Source: Moraxella canis
GTDB taxonomy: Bacteria > Pseudomonadota > Gammaproteobacteria > Pseudomonadales > Moraxellaceae
NCBI RefSeq assembly: GCF_002014965.1
Contig: NZ_MUXT01000006.1
Coordinates: 115,054-179,053 of the forward strand
Reading direction: 5' to 3'
Length of the DNA: 64,000 nucleotides
The position numbers were made by a program, and so were the translations under genes. A model generated the notes under the pieces. The model searched no databases. It was not told the origin of the DNA and was given only the letters and a program-made list of their open reading frames with translations. This document shows, piece after piece, positions 16,021 through 25,987 of the stretch (position 1 is the first letter of the stretch; each line of letters starts with the position of its first letter).

Positions 16021-18759
16021 ATGGCAAAAACAGTTAAACAACTTGCACAAATTTCAAACACAACAACCGAAACCATCCTAAAACAGCTTGCCGATGCCGG
16101 TCTACCAAGTCGCGGTGAAGACGATCTTGTCACCGATACCGAGCAAGATAAATTAGTGGCTTTTTTAAAGCAAAGCCACGGCGAGCAACCAAAATCTCGC
16201 ATCAGCCTAAAATCTAAAACCACTTCAACCGCTCAAGTTACAGGAACGTCAGGCAAAGCAAAAACGGTCAATGTCGTGCGCACTAAAAAAGTGGTCTACG
16301 AAAAACCAGATCCTGCTAAGATTGAAGCAGAAATCGCCGCTCAAGCTAAGGCTGCCGAAGAAGCACGCCTAAAAGCCGCCGAAGAAAAACAAGCCGCCGA
16401 GCGTAGCAAGCAAGAAGCCGCCGAGCGTCAAGCAGCAACTTTGGCTGCGATGCGTGCAAGCAGTGAGCCTGCAAAAAATAGTGAAGCTAACGCCACAGTC
16501 GTCGTCAAAAAGGTGAAAAAGCCAGAAGATGCCAAGCCTGCTGACAAAGTAGAAAAAACCGAGAAGAAAAAGACCGTCAAGCCAGTTAAGCAAGAATCTG
16601 CCGCTGATAAAAAAGCGCGCGAAGCACGTGAGGCTGAAGAAGAGCGCTTGCGTCAAATGGAGGCAGAAACGCGCCGTAAGGCTGCTGAAGAAGCCCAAAA
16701 ACGTACGCTTGAGCAGATGAAACAAATGGCATCTCGCTATAGCGAGACTGATGATGGTACTACTGCCGCCATTGTTCGCACCAAAGATGATGCGCCGCTG
16801 GCTGATGGCTTGGTGGGCGCTGCTCTTGAAGAATCATTTGAAAAAGAACGCCGCGAAATCAAGCGAGGCGCGGCAGGTACTGCTGGCAGAGGCGCCAAAA
16901 AAGGTCGCAAAGGTCAGCAAGAAGAGCGTGAAATCAAAACTCGCTCAAAAGGTTTGAAATCGTCTCAAGCCAATAAGCATAAGTTTGAGATGCCTGTTGA
17001 AAAAATTGTCCATAATGTCGAGGTAGGCGAGAGTATCGTTTTATCTGATTTGGCTCAAAAAATGGCAGTCAAAGTGCGTGAAGTCATCAAATCATTGATG
17101 AAAATGGGCGAGATGGTACGTGAGTCTGACACCATCGATCAGATGACCGCCGCACTGGTGATTGAGGAGTTTGGACATAATTTCATTCCAGTCAGCGACA
17201 CGCAGCTTGAAGATGACTTACAAGTGGCGGTTGATGAAAAGTCAGGCAATGTTCAGACGCGCCCACCAGTTGTTACCATTATGGGTCACGTTGACCATGG
17301 TAAGACGTCGCTATTGGATAAAATTCGTGCCACCAAGGTTGCCAGCGGTGAAGCGGGCGGCATTACGCAGCATATCGGTGCGTATCACGTCACTACAGAC
17401 CGCGGCGTCATTACTTTCTTGGATACACCAGGTCACGCTGCCTTTACTGCCATGCGTTCGCGCGGTGCACAGGCGACGGATATCGTGGTGCTTGTCGTTG
17501 CGGCAGATGATGGCATGATGCCACAAACTGAAGAAGCCATCGACCATGCGCGTGCGGCAGGTACGCCCCTGATTGTTGCGATTAACAAGATGGATAAAGA
17601 CACCGCCGATCCTGACCGTGTGATCAATGAGCTATCAGTCAAAGAAGTGATCCCAGAAGAGTGGGGCGGCGATACACCTATGGTCAAAGTCTCTGCCAAA
17701 TCAGGCATGGGCATTGATGAGCTCTTAGAAGTCATCAGCATCCAAGCTGAGCTGATGGAGCTTGAAGCGCCCGTTGATGGTGCGGCTCAAGGTGTGGTCA
17801 TCGAGTCACGCTTGGATAAAGGGCGTGGTGCTGTGGCAAGCTTGTTGGTCAAGCGTGGTACGCTCAATCAAGGCGACCTTGTTTTGGCAGGCGAATACTA
17901 CGGTAAAGTTCGCGCCATGACTGATGAAAATGGTCAGCGCATCAAGACCGCTGGTCCTTCGATTCCTGTTGAGATCTTGGGTCTGCCAGAAGCGCCTGCA
18001 GCGGGCAGCGAGTTTTTGGTGGTATCTGATGAGAAAAAAGCGCGTGAAGTTGCTGATTTCCGTGCTGCGCGTGAGCGTGAGCGTGTGCTTGAGCGCCAAA
18101 ACAAAATGCGCCTAGATACCTTGTTTGAGAGCATGGGCAGTGCAGAGGCAGCGACTTTAAATATTATCCTAAAAACGGACGTCCGCGGCTCTTTAGAGGC
18201 GCTGTTAAATGCCCTAGATGAGTTATCGACAGATGAAGTCAAAGTGCGTGTCATCAGTTCAGGTGTCGGCGCGATCACCGAATCTGATGTGATCTTGGCA
18301 GAATCAAGTGAAGCGGTGCTGCTTGGTTTCAACGTCCGCGCTGATACTGCAGGTAAGCGTAAGGCTGACGAAGCTGGCTTAGACATTCGCTATTACAGCG
18401 TCATCTATGGTCTCATTGATGATGTCAAGGCGGCGATGAGCGGTATGCTTGCGCCAGAGCATCGTGAGCAGATCTTGGGTATTGCTGAGGTGCGCGATGT
18501 GTTCCGCTCAAGCAAGTTTGGTGCGGCGGCAGGCTGTATGGTTCAAGAAGGCACAATTTATCGCAACAAGCCAATCCGTGTCTTGCGTGACGATAAAGTT
18601 ATCTTCACTGGTCATCTTCAATCCTTGCGCCGCTATAAGGATGATGTCAATGAAGTCAAAGCAGGCATGGAATGCGGTCTTGCGGTCAAAGGCTACGAAG
18701 TTGCTGTCGGCGATAAGATTGAAGTCTTTGAAATCCATGAAGTTAAGCGTGAGCTATAA
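16021..18759 (+). CDS. infB: translation initiation factor IF-2
   Basis: A 912-aa GTPase that brings initiator tRNA to the 30S subunit. The N-terminal IF2 domain (1-50) is followed by a long charged Ala/Lys/Glu linker (about 95-250) and a second IF2 N-terminal-type region (about 325-400). The G domain has GHVDHGKT at 422-429, DTPGH at 468-472 and NKMD at 522-525. Domains II, III and the fMet-binding C-terminal domain complete the family. AGGTGA lies before the ATG at 16021. Confidence 0.97.
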   Translation: MAKTVKQLAQISNTTTETILKQLADAGLPSRGEDDLVTDTEQDKLVAFLKQSHGEQPKSRISLKSKTTSTAQVTGTSGKAKTVNVVRTKKVVYEKPDPAKIEAEIAAQAKAAEEARLKAAEEKQAAERSKQEAAERQAATLAAMRASSEPAKNSEANATVVVKKVKKPEDAKPADKVEKTEKKKTVKPVKQESAADKKAREAREAEEERLRQMEAETRRKAAEEAQKRTLEQMKQMASRYSETDDGTTAAIVRTKDDAPLADGLVGAALEESFEKERREIKRGAAGTAGRGAKKGRKGQQEEREIKTRSKGLKSSQANKHKFEMPVEKIVHNVEVGESIVLSDLAQKMAVKVREVIKSLMKMGEMVRESDTIDQMTAALVIEEFGHNFIPVSDTQLEDDLQVAVDEKSGNVQTRPPVVTIMGHVDHGKTSLLDKIRATKVASGEAGGITQHIGAYHVTTDRGVITFLDTPGHAAFTAMRSRGAQATDIVVLVVAADDGMMPQTEEAIDHARAAGTPLIVAINKMDKDTADPDRVINELSVKEVIPEEWGGDTPMVKVSAKSGMGIDELLEVISIQAELMELEAPVDGAAQGVVIESRLDKGRGAVASLLVKRGTLNQGDLVLAGEYYGKVRAMTDENGQRIKTAGPSIPVEILGLPEAPAAGSEFLVVSDEKKAREVADFRAARERERVLERQNKMRLDTLFESMGSAEAATLNIILKTDVRGSLEALLNALDELSTDEVKVRVISSGVGAITESDVILAESSEAVLLGFNVRADTAGKRKADEAGLDIRYYSVIYGLIDDVKAAMSGMLAPEHREQILGIAEVRDVFRSSKFGAAAGCMVQEGTIYRNKPIRVLRDDKVIFTGHLQSLRRYKDDVNEVKAGMECGLAVKGYEVAVGDKIEVFEIHEVKREL

Positions 18760-18832
18760 TGATCACTAATCAGCCAACACTAAGCTAATAGGGGCGGCTG
18801 ATCAATGGATCGCTCATTAATGCTTAGGCGAT

Positions 18833-18865
18833 AAAAAAGATTGGTAGAAATGACCAATCTTTTTT
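18833..18865. terminator. bidirectional terminator after infB
   Basis: AAAAAGATTGGT (18834-18845) and ACCAATCTTTTT (from 18853) make a stem with A and T tracts on both sides. It ends infB transcription and may also end the minus-strand DUF2382 gene. Confidence 0.8.
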
Positions 18866-18929
18866 ATTTTAGAGTTATGATTTGGGATTTAATTAAATTT
18901 ACTCATTGACCAAAGAAACTGTCAGCCAC

Positions 18930-18983
18930 ACAGATTGATCGCCTTCATCAAATAAAACAGATTGATCGCCTTCATCAAATAAA
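18930..18983. repeat. perfect 27-bp tandem duplication
   Basis: Two identical 27-bp copies (18930-18956 and 18957-18983) begin ACAGATTGATCGCCTTCATC. On the minus strand one frame reads through both as the repeated peptide LFDEGDQSV and continues WLTVSLVNE to a stop. The copy is in phase, which suggests a former coding end. Confidence 0.85.
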
Positions 18984-18993
18984 AGCTGTCTAA

Positions 18994-19491
18994 TTAGTGA
19001 TTGGCTTGATCAGTGGTATTGATGCTTTGCTTAAGCATGTCTTCACCTTCTTGAATATCAAGCACTTCTTTTTGAAGTTCCACACTAAAGATTGACTCTC
19101 GGCTGATGGTTTGGGTGTCTAGGCGAATTTCTTCAATCGCATGAGCGGTTTTGGTGACTGTCGCCGTCTCACAAGATAGCATAATCTCTATCGGCGTTTG
19201 GGGTGTCAAAGTGTGTACTTGACCATTGATCGTGATTTGGACGTGCTCGCCTTTTGTGTGGTCGATGATACTCACCAGATCATCTGCCGTCATCTCATCA
19301 AGCTTGGGCGGTGGATCATCTTGCTGATAGGTGATGACAAGATGCTCTTCGGTCAGTGTGATGGGAATGTCGACGGTACGCGTTTTAACTTGCTTGGATA
19401 AAACGACTTTCCCTGTATTCACTCTCTCTTTATGCACCTGTGCGCGCTCTTCTAAGAGCTCGAGCATTTGATCATTGTTTTGTGGATTCAC
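18994..19491 (-). CDS. DUF2382 domain protein
   Basis: A 165-aa protein with the conserved LLEERAQVHKERVNTGKVVLSKQV start of DUF2382 (YsnF/AvaK type). A second partial copy (ETATVTKTAHAIEEIRL) is near the C-terminus. Members occur with PRC-barrel proteins and are linked to stress responses; no biochemical role is known. It starts with GTG, 7 nt after AGGAGA. It is on the opposite strand to infB and rbfA and shares direction with the larger DUF2382 gene upstream. Its 3' side carries a 27-bp duplication and a coding-like tail in another frame, so the end may be frameshifted. Confidence 0.75.
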   Translation of the reverse strand: MNPQNNDQMLELLEERAQVHKERVNTGKVVLSKQVKTRTVDIPITLTEEHLVITYQQDDPPPKLDEMTADDLVSIIDHTKGEHVQITINGQVHTLTPQTPIEIMLSCETATVTKTAHAIEEIRLDTQTISRESIFSVELQKEVLDIQEGEDMLKQSINTTDQANH

Positions 19492-19552
19492 GGATTGTCT
19501 CCTTGGGCTTGATAATTTTAGATCTTATGTGATGATGGCTTAATTAAGCATT

Positions 19553-19586
19553 TAAAAAAAAGCCAGAGTGAATACTCTGACTTTTT
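19553..19586. terminator. terminator between the two DUF2382 genes
   Basis: AGCCAGAGT and ACTCTGACT flank a 4-nt loop, with A and T tracts on both sides. On the minus strand it lies about 50 nt after the stop of the PRC-barrel gene. The smaller gene therefore probably has its own promoter. Confidence 0.75.
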
Positions 19587-19634
19587 GATTTTGACTGCTG
19601 GGTTAAGCTGGGTTAATAAGTCAAAGCGTGATCA

Positions 19635-20480
19635 TCACAGACCGCGGGCGCGGCGTACTTCATCAGCAGTGATGCCTTCATAGTTGACCACATTGCCATC
19701 TCTATCAACCACATTACCCAAGTCATCCACATTAAGCTCTTCGCGCTGAATGGTCTCCAAAATGGTCTCAGTGCGAGTCTCGGAAGTCTTGCCCAAAGTC
19801 ACTTCTTCGGTGACATAAGTTTGTTTGCTCACATTCGCACGCTCTGCTTCCAACTCAACGCTAATGGTGTCTGCACCTGAATCATTGATACGGCGGTCGG
19901 TCGGACGATCCACAGCCGTGCGCTCAATATGTGCGTGCTCTTCTTCTAAGTCCACTTCCACACGACGCTCTTCGGTCACGACATGTTTGCCAAGGCTTAC
20001 AATACCTGCCACAATGCGATCTTTATTAACTGTCAAGCGCTCTTCTAAAAGCTCAAGGGTATTTGGTGCATTATAGTGGCTTTCGTCTAGATCAAGACGG
20101 CTTTCTGCTGGCAGCGTGTCAGCGGTATAAAACGCGCGATCTTTGTTGTACTGCTCATCATAAGAGTAGCTGTAATCACGGTCGTATGGTTCCATGGCTT
20201 CGACTTGCTCTTTGGTGAGGCTATCAAAATACACTTCATCACCCACGATGCGCGATAAGCCAGCTGGTACAAGCACTTCTTTTGAAAAGAACCACCCCCC
20301 TGCATTTACGACCAAATAGCGAATTTTGCCAGTATCGACTTCAACCAAGGCATCTTCGACATTGCCGAGTTTTTCTTGATTGATGCCATAAGCGGTCTTG
20401 CCGATTGGATTGTAATAATCTTGACCCAAAACATCACGATTGGTCGTTTCAATGTCGTATAATCTTACTAATTTACTCAT
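19635..20480 (-). CDS. PRC-barrel and DUF2382 protein
   Basis: A 281-aa acidic protein. Residues about 5-95 form a PRC-barrel (GNVEDALVEVDTGKIRYLVV). After an acidic Tyr-rich linker, residues about 143-255 form a DUF2382 domain with two halves (LLEERLTVNKDRIVAGIVSLGK and VELEAERANVSKQTYVTEEV). The C-terminal tail contains VDDLGNVVDRDGNVVNYEG. It is probably a soluble general-stress protein; the function is not established. AAGGAAAAT precedes the ATG. The pair interrupts the infB-rbfA order on the opposite strand, a sign of local insertion. Confidence 0.8.
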   Translation of the reverse strand: MSKLVRLYDIETTNRDVLGQDYYNPIGKTAYGINQEKLGNVEDALVEVDTGKIRYLVVNAGGWFFSKEVLVPAGLSRIVGDEVYFDSLTKEQVEAMEPYDRDYSYSYDEQYNKDRAFYTADTLPAESRLDLDESHYNAPNTLELLEERLTVNKDRIVAGIVSLGKHVVTEERRVEVDLEEEHAHIERTAVDRPTDRRINDSGADTISVELEAERANVSKQTYVTEEVTLGKTSETRTETILETIQREELNVDDLGNVVDRDGNVVNYEGITADEVRRARGL

Positions 20481-20847
20481 AATATTTTCCTTCCCTTAAT
20501 TTACTCTTGTTTTGACATCAGTGTGATTCTTAAGTGATGTCTTGATCAGATGCAGCCGACTTCATGACTGACCGCATATTGGCTTTGAATCGCTATGCTT
20601 AACAAGATTAATTTGAGTTTCATAGCGCCTTAGCCATGAATTTAGTATGCAGAAATTTCGCCAGTTATACTAAGCGTTTTTTGTCAAGAATGATTGTAGT
20701 TCGATAAAACATTTCCCAACCAAGGTAAATCAATGTAAGTTTGAGTAAGTTTCATAATTGCTTAGACAATTATGTTGTAATGATGTTAATGACAGCCAAG
20801 TGCAGTCAAGATTCTGAGTCAAAAGCTCATCAAGCCAATATGAATCA

Positions 20848-20876
20848 TTGGTTTCATGCATAAAATGAGCTATACT
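20848..20876 (+). promoter_or_regulatory. candidate promoter for rbfA-truB
   Basis: TTGGTT (20848-20853), a 17-nt spacer and TATACT (20871-20876) lie about 80 nt before rbfA. Because infB ends with a terminator and a block of opposite genes intervenes, rbfA needs its own promoter. The rest of the 478-nt gap (20481-20958) holds no gene I can see. Confidence 0.6.
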
Positions 20877-20958
20877 AACGCCATTTGCAGTAGGTTGGGA
20901 AACTGTCAGATCGACTGTTTGATAAAAGTCATTATTAAGAAAAATTAAGAGTATATTT

Positions 20959-21366
20959 ATGAACCAAAGATTACAACGTCTTGCCGATCAGATTCAGCGC
21001 ACTGTGGCGACTTTGATTCGTGATGAGATCAATGATCCGCGTTTGACGGGTTTTGTGACCATCTCAAGCGTGAAAGTCAGTCCAGATCTGGGCTATGCAG
21101 ATATTTATGTGACGATTTTGGAGCCAAGTCAAGACGGTGGCATGAACCGTGAAGCGCACCAAGAAAGCCTAAAAGTGCTTAATAGCGCGGCGGGTTTTTT
21201 GCGTACTGAGCTTGCACGCACCATGAAAACACGCACCACACCGCGTTTAAGATTTCATTATGACGAAGTCACTGCGCATGGCAATCATATGATGAATTTG
21301 GTTGGGCAAGCCATGCAAAAAACCCAAGAAAGTGAAAAAAACTATCTTGATGATGGCGATGAATGA
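20959..21366 (+). CDS. rbfA: 30S ribosome-binding factor RbfA
   Basis: A 135-aa cold-shock and ribosome-maturation protein that acts on the 16S rRNA 5' region. It shows the single KH-like family core: RLADQIQRTVATLIRDEINDPRL near the start and LRTELARTMKTRTTPRLRF at about 74-95. The length matches the family. It overlaps truB by four bases (ATGA), so the two are translationally coupled, the same order as in E. coli. Confidence 0.96.
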   Translation: MNQRLQRLADQIQRTVATLIRDEINDPRLTGFVTISSVKVSPDLGYADIYVTILEPSQDGGMNREAHQESLKVLNSAAGFLRTELARTMKTRTTPRLRFHYDEVTAHGNHMMNLVGQAMQKTQESEKNYLDDGDE

Positions 21367-22298
21367 TGGGTCAGCCCAGTCAAAAGACGGTGGTTTCAGG
21401 CATTTTATTGCTGGATAAACCTGCTGATATCAGTTCACACAGCGCTTTGGCAAAAGCTAAGTATCTGTATAAATCCGATCTTCACGATTCCAAAAAAGCA
21501 GGTCATACAGGCACGCTAGATCCGATGGCGACTGGGCTTTTACCGATTTGTTTTGGTGATGCTACTAAGTTTGCGCAATACGGCTTGGACGCTGACAAAG
21601 GCTATACTGCGCTCATTCGGTTGGGCGCCAAGACTGATACAGGTGATCGTCAAGGATCGGTCATCAAGACTGCTGCGATCTTAAGCTTTGATCAGTCAAG
21701 GCTTGATGAGATCGCCAACACCTTAACAGGTGAGCAAATGCAAGTACCGCCCATGTATTCTGCCCTAAAAAAAGACGGCAAAAAATTGTATGAATACGCC
21801 CGTGAAGGCATAGATGTAGAGCGCGCTGCCAGACCCATTGTCATACGCCAATTGACGCTCACAAAACTAGATGATGAAACGGTCGAATTGTCGGTGATTT
21901 GCTCAAAAGGCACTTATGTTCGGGTATTGGGCGAGAGCATCGCAGAGCAGTTGGGCACACTTGGGCACCTGATTGGCCTAAGACGCACCGCCACAGGCGG
22001 CTTTGATGTGACTGCTGCGGTGAGTCTTGATCGCCTAAGTGAGTTATCTTTGTCCGAAAAAATCGATCGGCTACTGCCTGTGGATGCTTTGATGGCGCAT
22101 GTGCCGATTTTAAGCGTTGATGATTGTGAGGCCGAGCGGCTAAAATTAGGGCAGAGGCTTAATGTCAAAGACCGTATTGACAGCTTGCCTCAGTTTATTG
22201 ATACGCTACTTGTGCGACTGTATGCAGAGCAAACGTTTATTGGACTGGCAGAAGTATCGACAAGCGGACGACTACAGCCCAAAAAATTGGTGACATAA
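21363..22298 (+). CDS. truB: tRNA pseudouridine(55) synthase TruB
   Basis: A 311-aa enzyme that makes pseudouridine 55 in the T-loop of tRNAs. The catalytic Asp is D53 in GHTGTLDPMATGLLP, and the N-terminal GILLLDKPADISSHSAL and the later CSKGTYVRVLGESIAEQLG are family motifs. Two adjacent ATG codons (21363 and 21366) are possible starts. The first overlaps the rbfA stop. The usual C-terminal PUA-like part is present. Confidence 0.96.
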   Translation: MMGQPSQKTVVSGILLLDKPADISSHSALAKAKYLYKSDLHDSKKAGHTGTLDPMATGLLPICFGDATKFAQYGLDADKGYTALIRLGAKTDTGDRQGSVIKTAAILSFDQSRLDEIANTLTGEQMQVPPMYSALKKDGKKLYEYAREGIDVERAARPIVIRQLTLTKLDDETVELSVICSKGTYVRVLGESIAEQLGTLGHLIGLRRTATGGFDVTAAVSLDRLSELSLSEKIDRLLPVDALMAHVPILSVDDCEAERLKLGQRLNVKDRIDSLPQFIDTLLVRLYAEQTFIGLAEVSTSGRLQPKKLVT

Positions 22299-22397
22299 TC
22301 AGTCAAAATGCATCAGTTTTATTATGGTGAACGGTTTAAAGAACTCTCCATTTCTAGAAATTTTTGTAACATTATTGCTGTTCTATAACAATACACA

Positions 22398-22426
22398 TTG
22401 ACATTAGACCATTTAAATCATACAAT
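22398..22426 (+). promoter_or_regulatory. promoter of the Opa-like porin gene
   Basis: Perfect TTGACA (22398-22403), 17-nt spacer, TACAAT (22421-22426). It lies about 45 nt before the gene. Confidence 0.75.
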
Positions 22427-22470
22427 GATTTTGCTTATATATGCGTACTTTGTGATGAAAAGGTTAGATA

Positions 22471-23106
22471 ATGAAAAAATTGCTTCTAGTAGCAGCACTG
22501 GCAGGTCTATCCACCGCCGCTTCAGCAAATCCTTTAGTTAATAACGGCTATTATGTTCAGGGTGATGTCGGCTATTCTAAACTGAACTTCAAATTTGATG
22601 ACGAAAAGATCAAAGATGATGATGTTAGCTATACCGTGGCTGTGGGTAAAGATACAGGTATGGTTCGTTACGCTGTAGATTATACTAATTTTGGTAAAAT
22701 CAAAGGGTCTGGTACTGATGTTACGGAACTGCCTAATGGAGCTGTTAAGAAAGAAGTCTACTGGGGTGAACTAAAAGCACATTCTTTGGGCTTGTCTGCC
22801 ATCTATGATTTTGAGACAGTATCTGGATTCACACCTTATGTGGGTGGTCGCTTGGGTATTAATCAAGTAAAAGTTGAAGACTCGGAGGTTGTTACAACAA
22901 CAGCTCCGCTCAGTATTACTCAAGAAACCTATTACGATAGTGAAAAGAAAACCAAAGTAGGTTTTGGTGTTTTGGCTGGCGCACAGTACGCCATCAATCC
23001 GCAGCTTGCTGTTGATGCTGGTGTGGAATATAATTACTTGGGTAAATTTGAAGAAGCTAAAGTTCATCAATATGGTGCAAAAGTAGGTCTTCGCTATAAT
23101 TTCTAA
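22471..23106 (+). CDS. Opa-like outer-membrane beta-barrel protein
   Basis: A 211-aa outer-membrane protein. A signal peptide (MKKLLLVAALAGLSTAASA) is cut near residue 19. The mature part alternates polar and hydrophobic residues as eight strands would, and ends in Phe (GLRYNF), the signal for barrel insertion. Motifs such as FTPYVGGRLGIN and DAGVEYNYLG resemble the opacity porin/OmpA-like eight-strand families. Loops are charged and variable. It has its own promoter and terminator and is inserted between truB and rpsO, which are adjacent in E. coli. Adhesion is possible but not shown. Confidence 0.8.
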   Translation: MKKLLLVAALAGLSTAASANPLVNNGYYVQGDVGYSKLNFKFDDEKIKDDDVSYTVAVGKDTGMVRYAVDYTNFGKIKGSGTDVTELPNGAVKKEVYWGELKAHSLGLSAIYDFETVSGFTPYVGGRLGINQVKVEDSEVVTTTAPLSITQETYYDSEKKTKVGFGVLAGAQYAINPQLAVDAGVEYNYLGKFEEAKVHQYGAKVGLRYNF

Positions 23107-23139
23107 GTAAAATCGTTGATTTTAAACTTACTTAAACCA

Positions 23140-23172
23140 AACCCGCCGGCACTCAACACCGACGGGTTTTTT
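23140..23172 (+). terminator. intrinsic terminator after the porin gene
   Basis: ACCCGCCGG (23141-23149) and CCGACGGGT (23159-23167), with one mismatch, then T6. Confidence 0.8.
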
Positions 23173-23200
23173 GTGAAAATAATAAAAATCAGTAAAACAG

Positions 23201-23229
23201 CTGACAGTTGCCCAAAAAACTGTTATAAT
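23201..23229 (+). promoter_or_regulatory. promoter of rpsO
   Basis: CTGACA (23201-23206), a 17-nt spacer and a perfect TATAAT (23224-23229), giving a leader of about 80 nt. Confidence 0.75.
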
Positions 23230-23254
23230 TTGCCATTAAACGCCGAAAAGGCAT

Positions 23255-23301
23255 AGGTAAGCTTTAGCAATGCAATGCTTGCCTGAATATCTCTGCATTG
23301 C
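23255..23301 (+). promoter_or_regulatory. pseudoknot-forming leader of rpsO (S15 autoregulation)
   Basis: AGGTAAGC (23255-23262) pairs with GCTTGCCT (23277-23284). The loop holds GCAATGCA (23267-23274), which is perfectly complementary to TGCATTGC (23294-23301) downstream, an H-type pseudoknot just before the GAGG ribosome binding site. In E. coli S15 binds a pseudoknot at the same place and traps the ribosome. The fold here is inferred from pairing. Confidence 0.65.
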
Positions 23302-23318
23302 TTATTGAGGAATTCGTT

Positions 23319-23585
23319 ATGTTGACTAACAAAGATCGTGAAGAAATCATCGCAAAATATCAGCGCGGTGAGAACGACACTGGTAGCCCAGAAGTTCAAG
23401 TTGCTTTATTGACTGCACGTATCAATGATTTACAAGACCATTTCAAAGCACACAAAGCTGACCATCACAGCCGCCGTGGTTTGATCCGCATGGTTAACCA
23501 ACGCCGTAAATTGCTAGACTACCTAAAAGGTAAAGACTTGAACCGTTACACTGATTTGATCGGTTCATTGGGTCTGCGTCGTTAA
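23319..23585 (+). CDS. rpsO: 30S ribosomal protein uS15
   Basis: An 88-aa primary rRNA-binding protein of the 30S subunit. The sequence is a full S15: [18 protein letters not shown] and [21 protein letters not shown] are the family signatures. The start at 23319 was chosen because GAGGA lies just before it and E. coli S15 starts at the same point; the frame is open back to 23298, but that would extend through the ribosome binding site. Confidence 0.97.
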   Translation: MLTNKDREEIIAKYQRGENDTGSPEVQVALLTARINDLQDHFKAHKADHHSRRGLIRMVNQRRKLLDYLKGKDLNRYTDLIGSLGLRR

Positions 23586-23627
23586 TTCGCTTTTAGCGTT
23601 GGGTTGATTAACCTGTGTACGATACCG

Positions 23628-23657
23628 AAAACGGCGTGCTTTTGCGTGCCGTTTTTT
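23628..23657 (+). terminator. terminator between rpsO and pnp
   Basis: AAAACGGC and GCCGTTTTTT flank a loop containing GTGC/GCGT. In E. coli a partly efficient terminator and RNase III site lie in this gap. Confidence 0.7.
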
Positions 23658-23793
23658 ATTCATTGTTTCATGATTTGAATCATCAAGCGCATTCGGCATG
23701 AATTTAGAACTCTAAGGCATGACATGACACGATGTTATGCCTTAGGGCTTTAGATTATGCCAATCAATGCCTATCATATAAAAGGATATATTT

Positions 23794-25884
23794 ATGTTTA
23801 ATACCATTCGTCAAGAATTTCAATACGGCAACCAACAAGTTGTCCTAGAAACCGGTCGTATCGCTCGCCAAGCCAATAGCGTACTTGTGCACATGGGCGG
23901 CGTGTCTGTTTTGGTGGCAGTGGTGGTACGCCCTGAAGCCGTTGCCGGTCAAAACTTTTTCCCTTTGACAGTGAATTATCAAGAAAAAATGTACGCTTCT
24001 GGTAAGATTCCAGGTGGCTATGGCAAGCGCGAAGGTCGTGCGTCAGAGTTTGAGACACTGACTTCTCGCTTGATTGATCGCCCGATCCGCCCCCTATTCC
24101 CAGAAGGGTATTATAATGAAATCCAAGTGACTGCCACGGTCATTTCATCGGATAAATCCCAAGATGCTGACATTGCTGCGATGATCGGTGCGTCAGCAGC
24201 ATTGGCGATCTCACCTGCGCCATTTAACGGTCCTATCGGCGCTGCTCGCGTTGGTTTTATTAATGGTGAGTATGTCCTAAATCCAACCTTGGCAGAGATG
24301 AAGCAAAGCGACTTGGATTTGGTGGTTGCAGGCACGCAGTCTGCGGTGTTGATGGTTGAGTCAGAAGCGCGTGAGCTATCCGAAGATCAAATGCTTGGCG
24401 CAGTGCTTTATGGACATGGTCAGCAGCAAGTGGTGATTGATAATATCAATGCCTTCGCCCAAGCCGTAGGCAATGCCAAGCAAGAATTTGTTGCGCCTGC
24501 CATTGATGAAGCGCTCAATGAGGCTTTGAAAGCTCAGTTTACCGATAAGGTCAGTGAGGCTTATACCATCACTGTCAAACAAGATCGCTATGCTCGTTTG
24601 GATGAGATCAAAAACGAAGCCCTAGAAGCGTTGGCAGGTGAGCCTGAGAGCGAAAATTATGAAGAAAAAGCAGCAAGCGTCAAAGAGCTGTTTGAAGAGC
24701 TAAAATATCGTACCGTGCGTGATAATATTCTATCAGGTAAGCCGCGTATTGATGGTCGTGACTTAGAGACAGTGCGCGCGCTAGATATTCAAGTGGGCGT
24801 GTTGCCTTATACGCATGGCTCGGCACTATTTACCCGCGGCGAAACCCAAGCTTTGGTTGTAACCACTTTGGGTACGACACGTGATGTGAATTTGGTTGAT
24901 ACCCTGGCAGGCACCAAGCAAGATCACTTTATGCTGCATTATAATTTCCCGCATTATTCTGTTGGCGAAACAGGTCGTGAAGGTGCGCCAAAACGCCGCG
25001 AAATCGGTCATGGTCGTTTGGCACGCCGTGGTGTCCAAGCCATGCTTCCAGCTGCCGAGCGCTTCCCATATACCATTCGTGTGGTCTCTGAAATCACCGA
25101 ATCGAACGGCTCATCATCAATGGCATCTGTCTGCGGTGCGTCATTATCATTGATGGATGCAGGCGTGCCTCTAAAAGCGCCAGTGGCAGGCATCGCGATG
25201 GGCTTGGTCAAAGAAGGCGAGCGCTTTGCTGTGTTATCGGACATCTTGGGTGATGAAGATCATTTGGGCGATATGGACTTTAAAGTGGCTGGTACCACCG
25301 AAGGCATCACCGCACTTCAAATGGACATCAAAATCGAAGGCATCACTGCCGACATCATGGAGCAAGCCCTTAAACAAGCGCATGCAGGACGCATTCATAT
25401 CCTAAATGCCATGAATGAAGTGATTGCCTCAAGCCGCACTGAGATCAATGCGCATGCGCCTAATTATGCAACGGTCAATATCAACCCTGAAAAGATCCGT
25501 GATGTGATCGGTAAAGGCGGTGCAACCATCCGTCAGCTAACCGAAGATACTGGCGCGACCATCGATATCGATGATAATGGCACAGTGCGCATCTTTGGTA
25601 TGGATAAAGCCTCAACACGCGCCGCTATCGCACAAATCGAAGCGATCACTGCCGAAGTTGAAGTGGGTGCAGTGTATGAAGGTACAGTTGCGCGCATCGT
25701 TGATTTTGGTGCTTTTGTGACCATCTTGCCAGGCACAGACGGCTTGGTGCACATCAGTCAGATCTCTGATGAGCGCGTCGAAAATGTTGGTGATTATCTC
25801 AAAGAAGGTCAATCTGTCAAAGTTCAGGTTCAAGACATTGACAACCGTGGTCGTATCAAATTGACCATGAAAGGCGTTGAATAA
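23794..25884 (+). CDS. pnp: polyribonucleotide nucleotidyltransferase (PNPase)
   Basis: A 696-aa 3'-5' phosphorolytic exoribonuclease and degradosome component. Two RNase PH domains (about 1-210 and 310-540) flank an alpha-helical linker. The second has [20 protein letters not shown] and the active-site stretch [22 protein letters not shown] domain (about 552-610, [15 protein letters not shown]) and an S1 domain (about 620-696, [14 protein letters not shown]) close the protein. AAAGGA precedes the ATG. Confidence 0.97.
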   Translation: MFNTIRQEFQYGNQQVVLETGRIARQANSVLVHMGGVSVLVAVVVRPEAVAGQNFFPLTVNYQEKMYASGKIPGGYGKREGRASEFETLTSRLIDRPIRPLFPEGYYNEIQVTATVISSDKSQDADIAAMIGASAALAISPAPFNGPIGAARVGFINGEYVLNPTLAEMKQSDLDLVVAGTQSAVLMVESEARELSEDQMLGAVLYGHGQQQVVIDNINAFAQAVGNAKQEFVAPAIDEALNEALKAQFTDKVSEAYTITVKQDRYARLDEIKNEALEALAGEPESENYEEKAASVKELFEELKYRTVRDNILSGKPRIDGRDLETVRALDIQVGVLPYTHGSALFTRGETQALVVTTLGTTRDVNLVDTLAGTKQDHFMLHYNFPHYSVGETGREGAPKRREIGHGRLARRGVQAMLPAAERFPYTIRVVSEITESNGSSSMASVCGASLSLMDAGVPLKAPVAGIAMGLVKEGERFAVLSDILGDEDHLGDMDFKVAGTTEGITALQMDIKIEGITADIMEQALKQAHAGRIHILNAMNEVIASSRTEINAHAPNYATVNINPEKIRDVIGKGGATIRQLTEDTGATIDIDDNGTVRIFGMDKASTRAAIAQIEAITAEVEVGAVYEGTVARIVDFGAFVTILPGTDGLVHISQISDERVENVGDYLKEGQSVKVQVQDIDNRGRIKLTMKGVE

Positions 25885-25910
25885 ACAGCCTTAGTGTTAC
25901 ATCGCCTTAA

Positions 25911-25940
25911 AAACCGCTCCATTGAGAGCGGTTTTTTTTT
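25911..25940 (+). terminator. intrinsic terminator after pnp
   Basis: AAACCGCTC (25911-25919) and GAGCGGTTT (25926-25934), followed by a long T run; ends the metY-to-pnp region. Confidence 0.88.
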
Positions 25941-25987
25941 GATTTTAATCACAGATAGGGACATTGCCAAGCAAGATTTGAATGGCT

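Noticed and set aside
16369..16725. 118-aa Leu/Phe-rich minus-strand frame
   Set aside because: It is the antisense of the Ala/Lys/Glu-rich linker of IF-2 and has no ribosome binding site of note.
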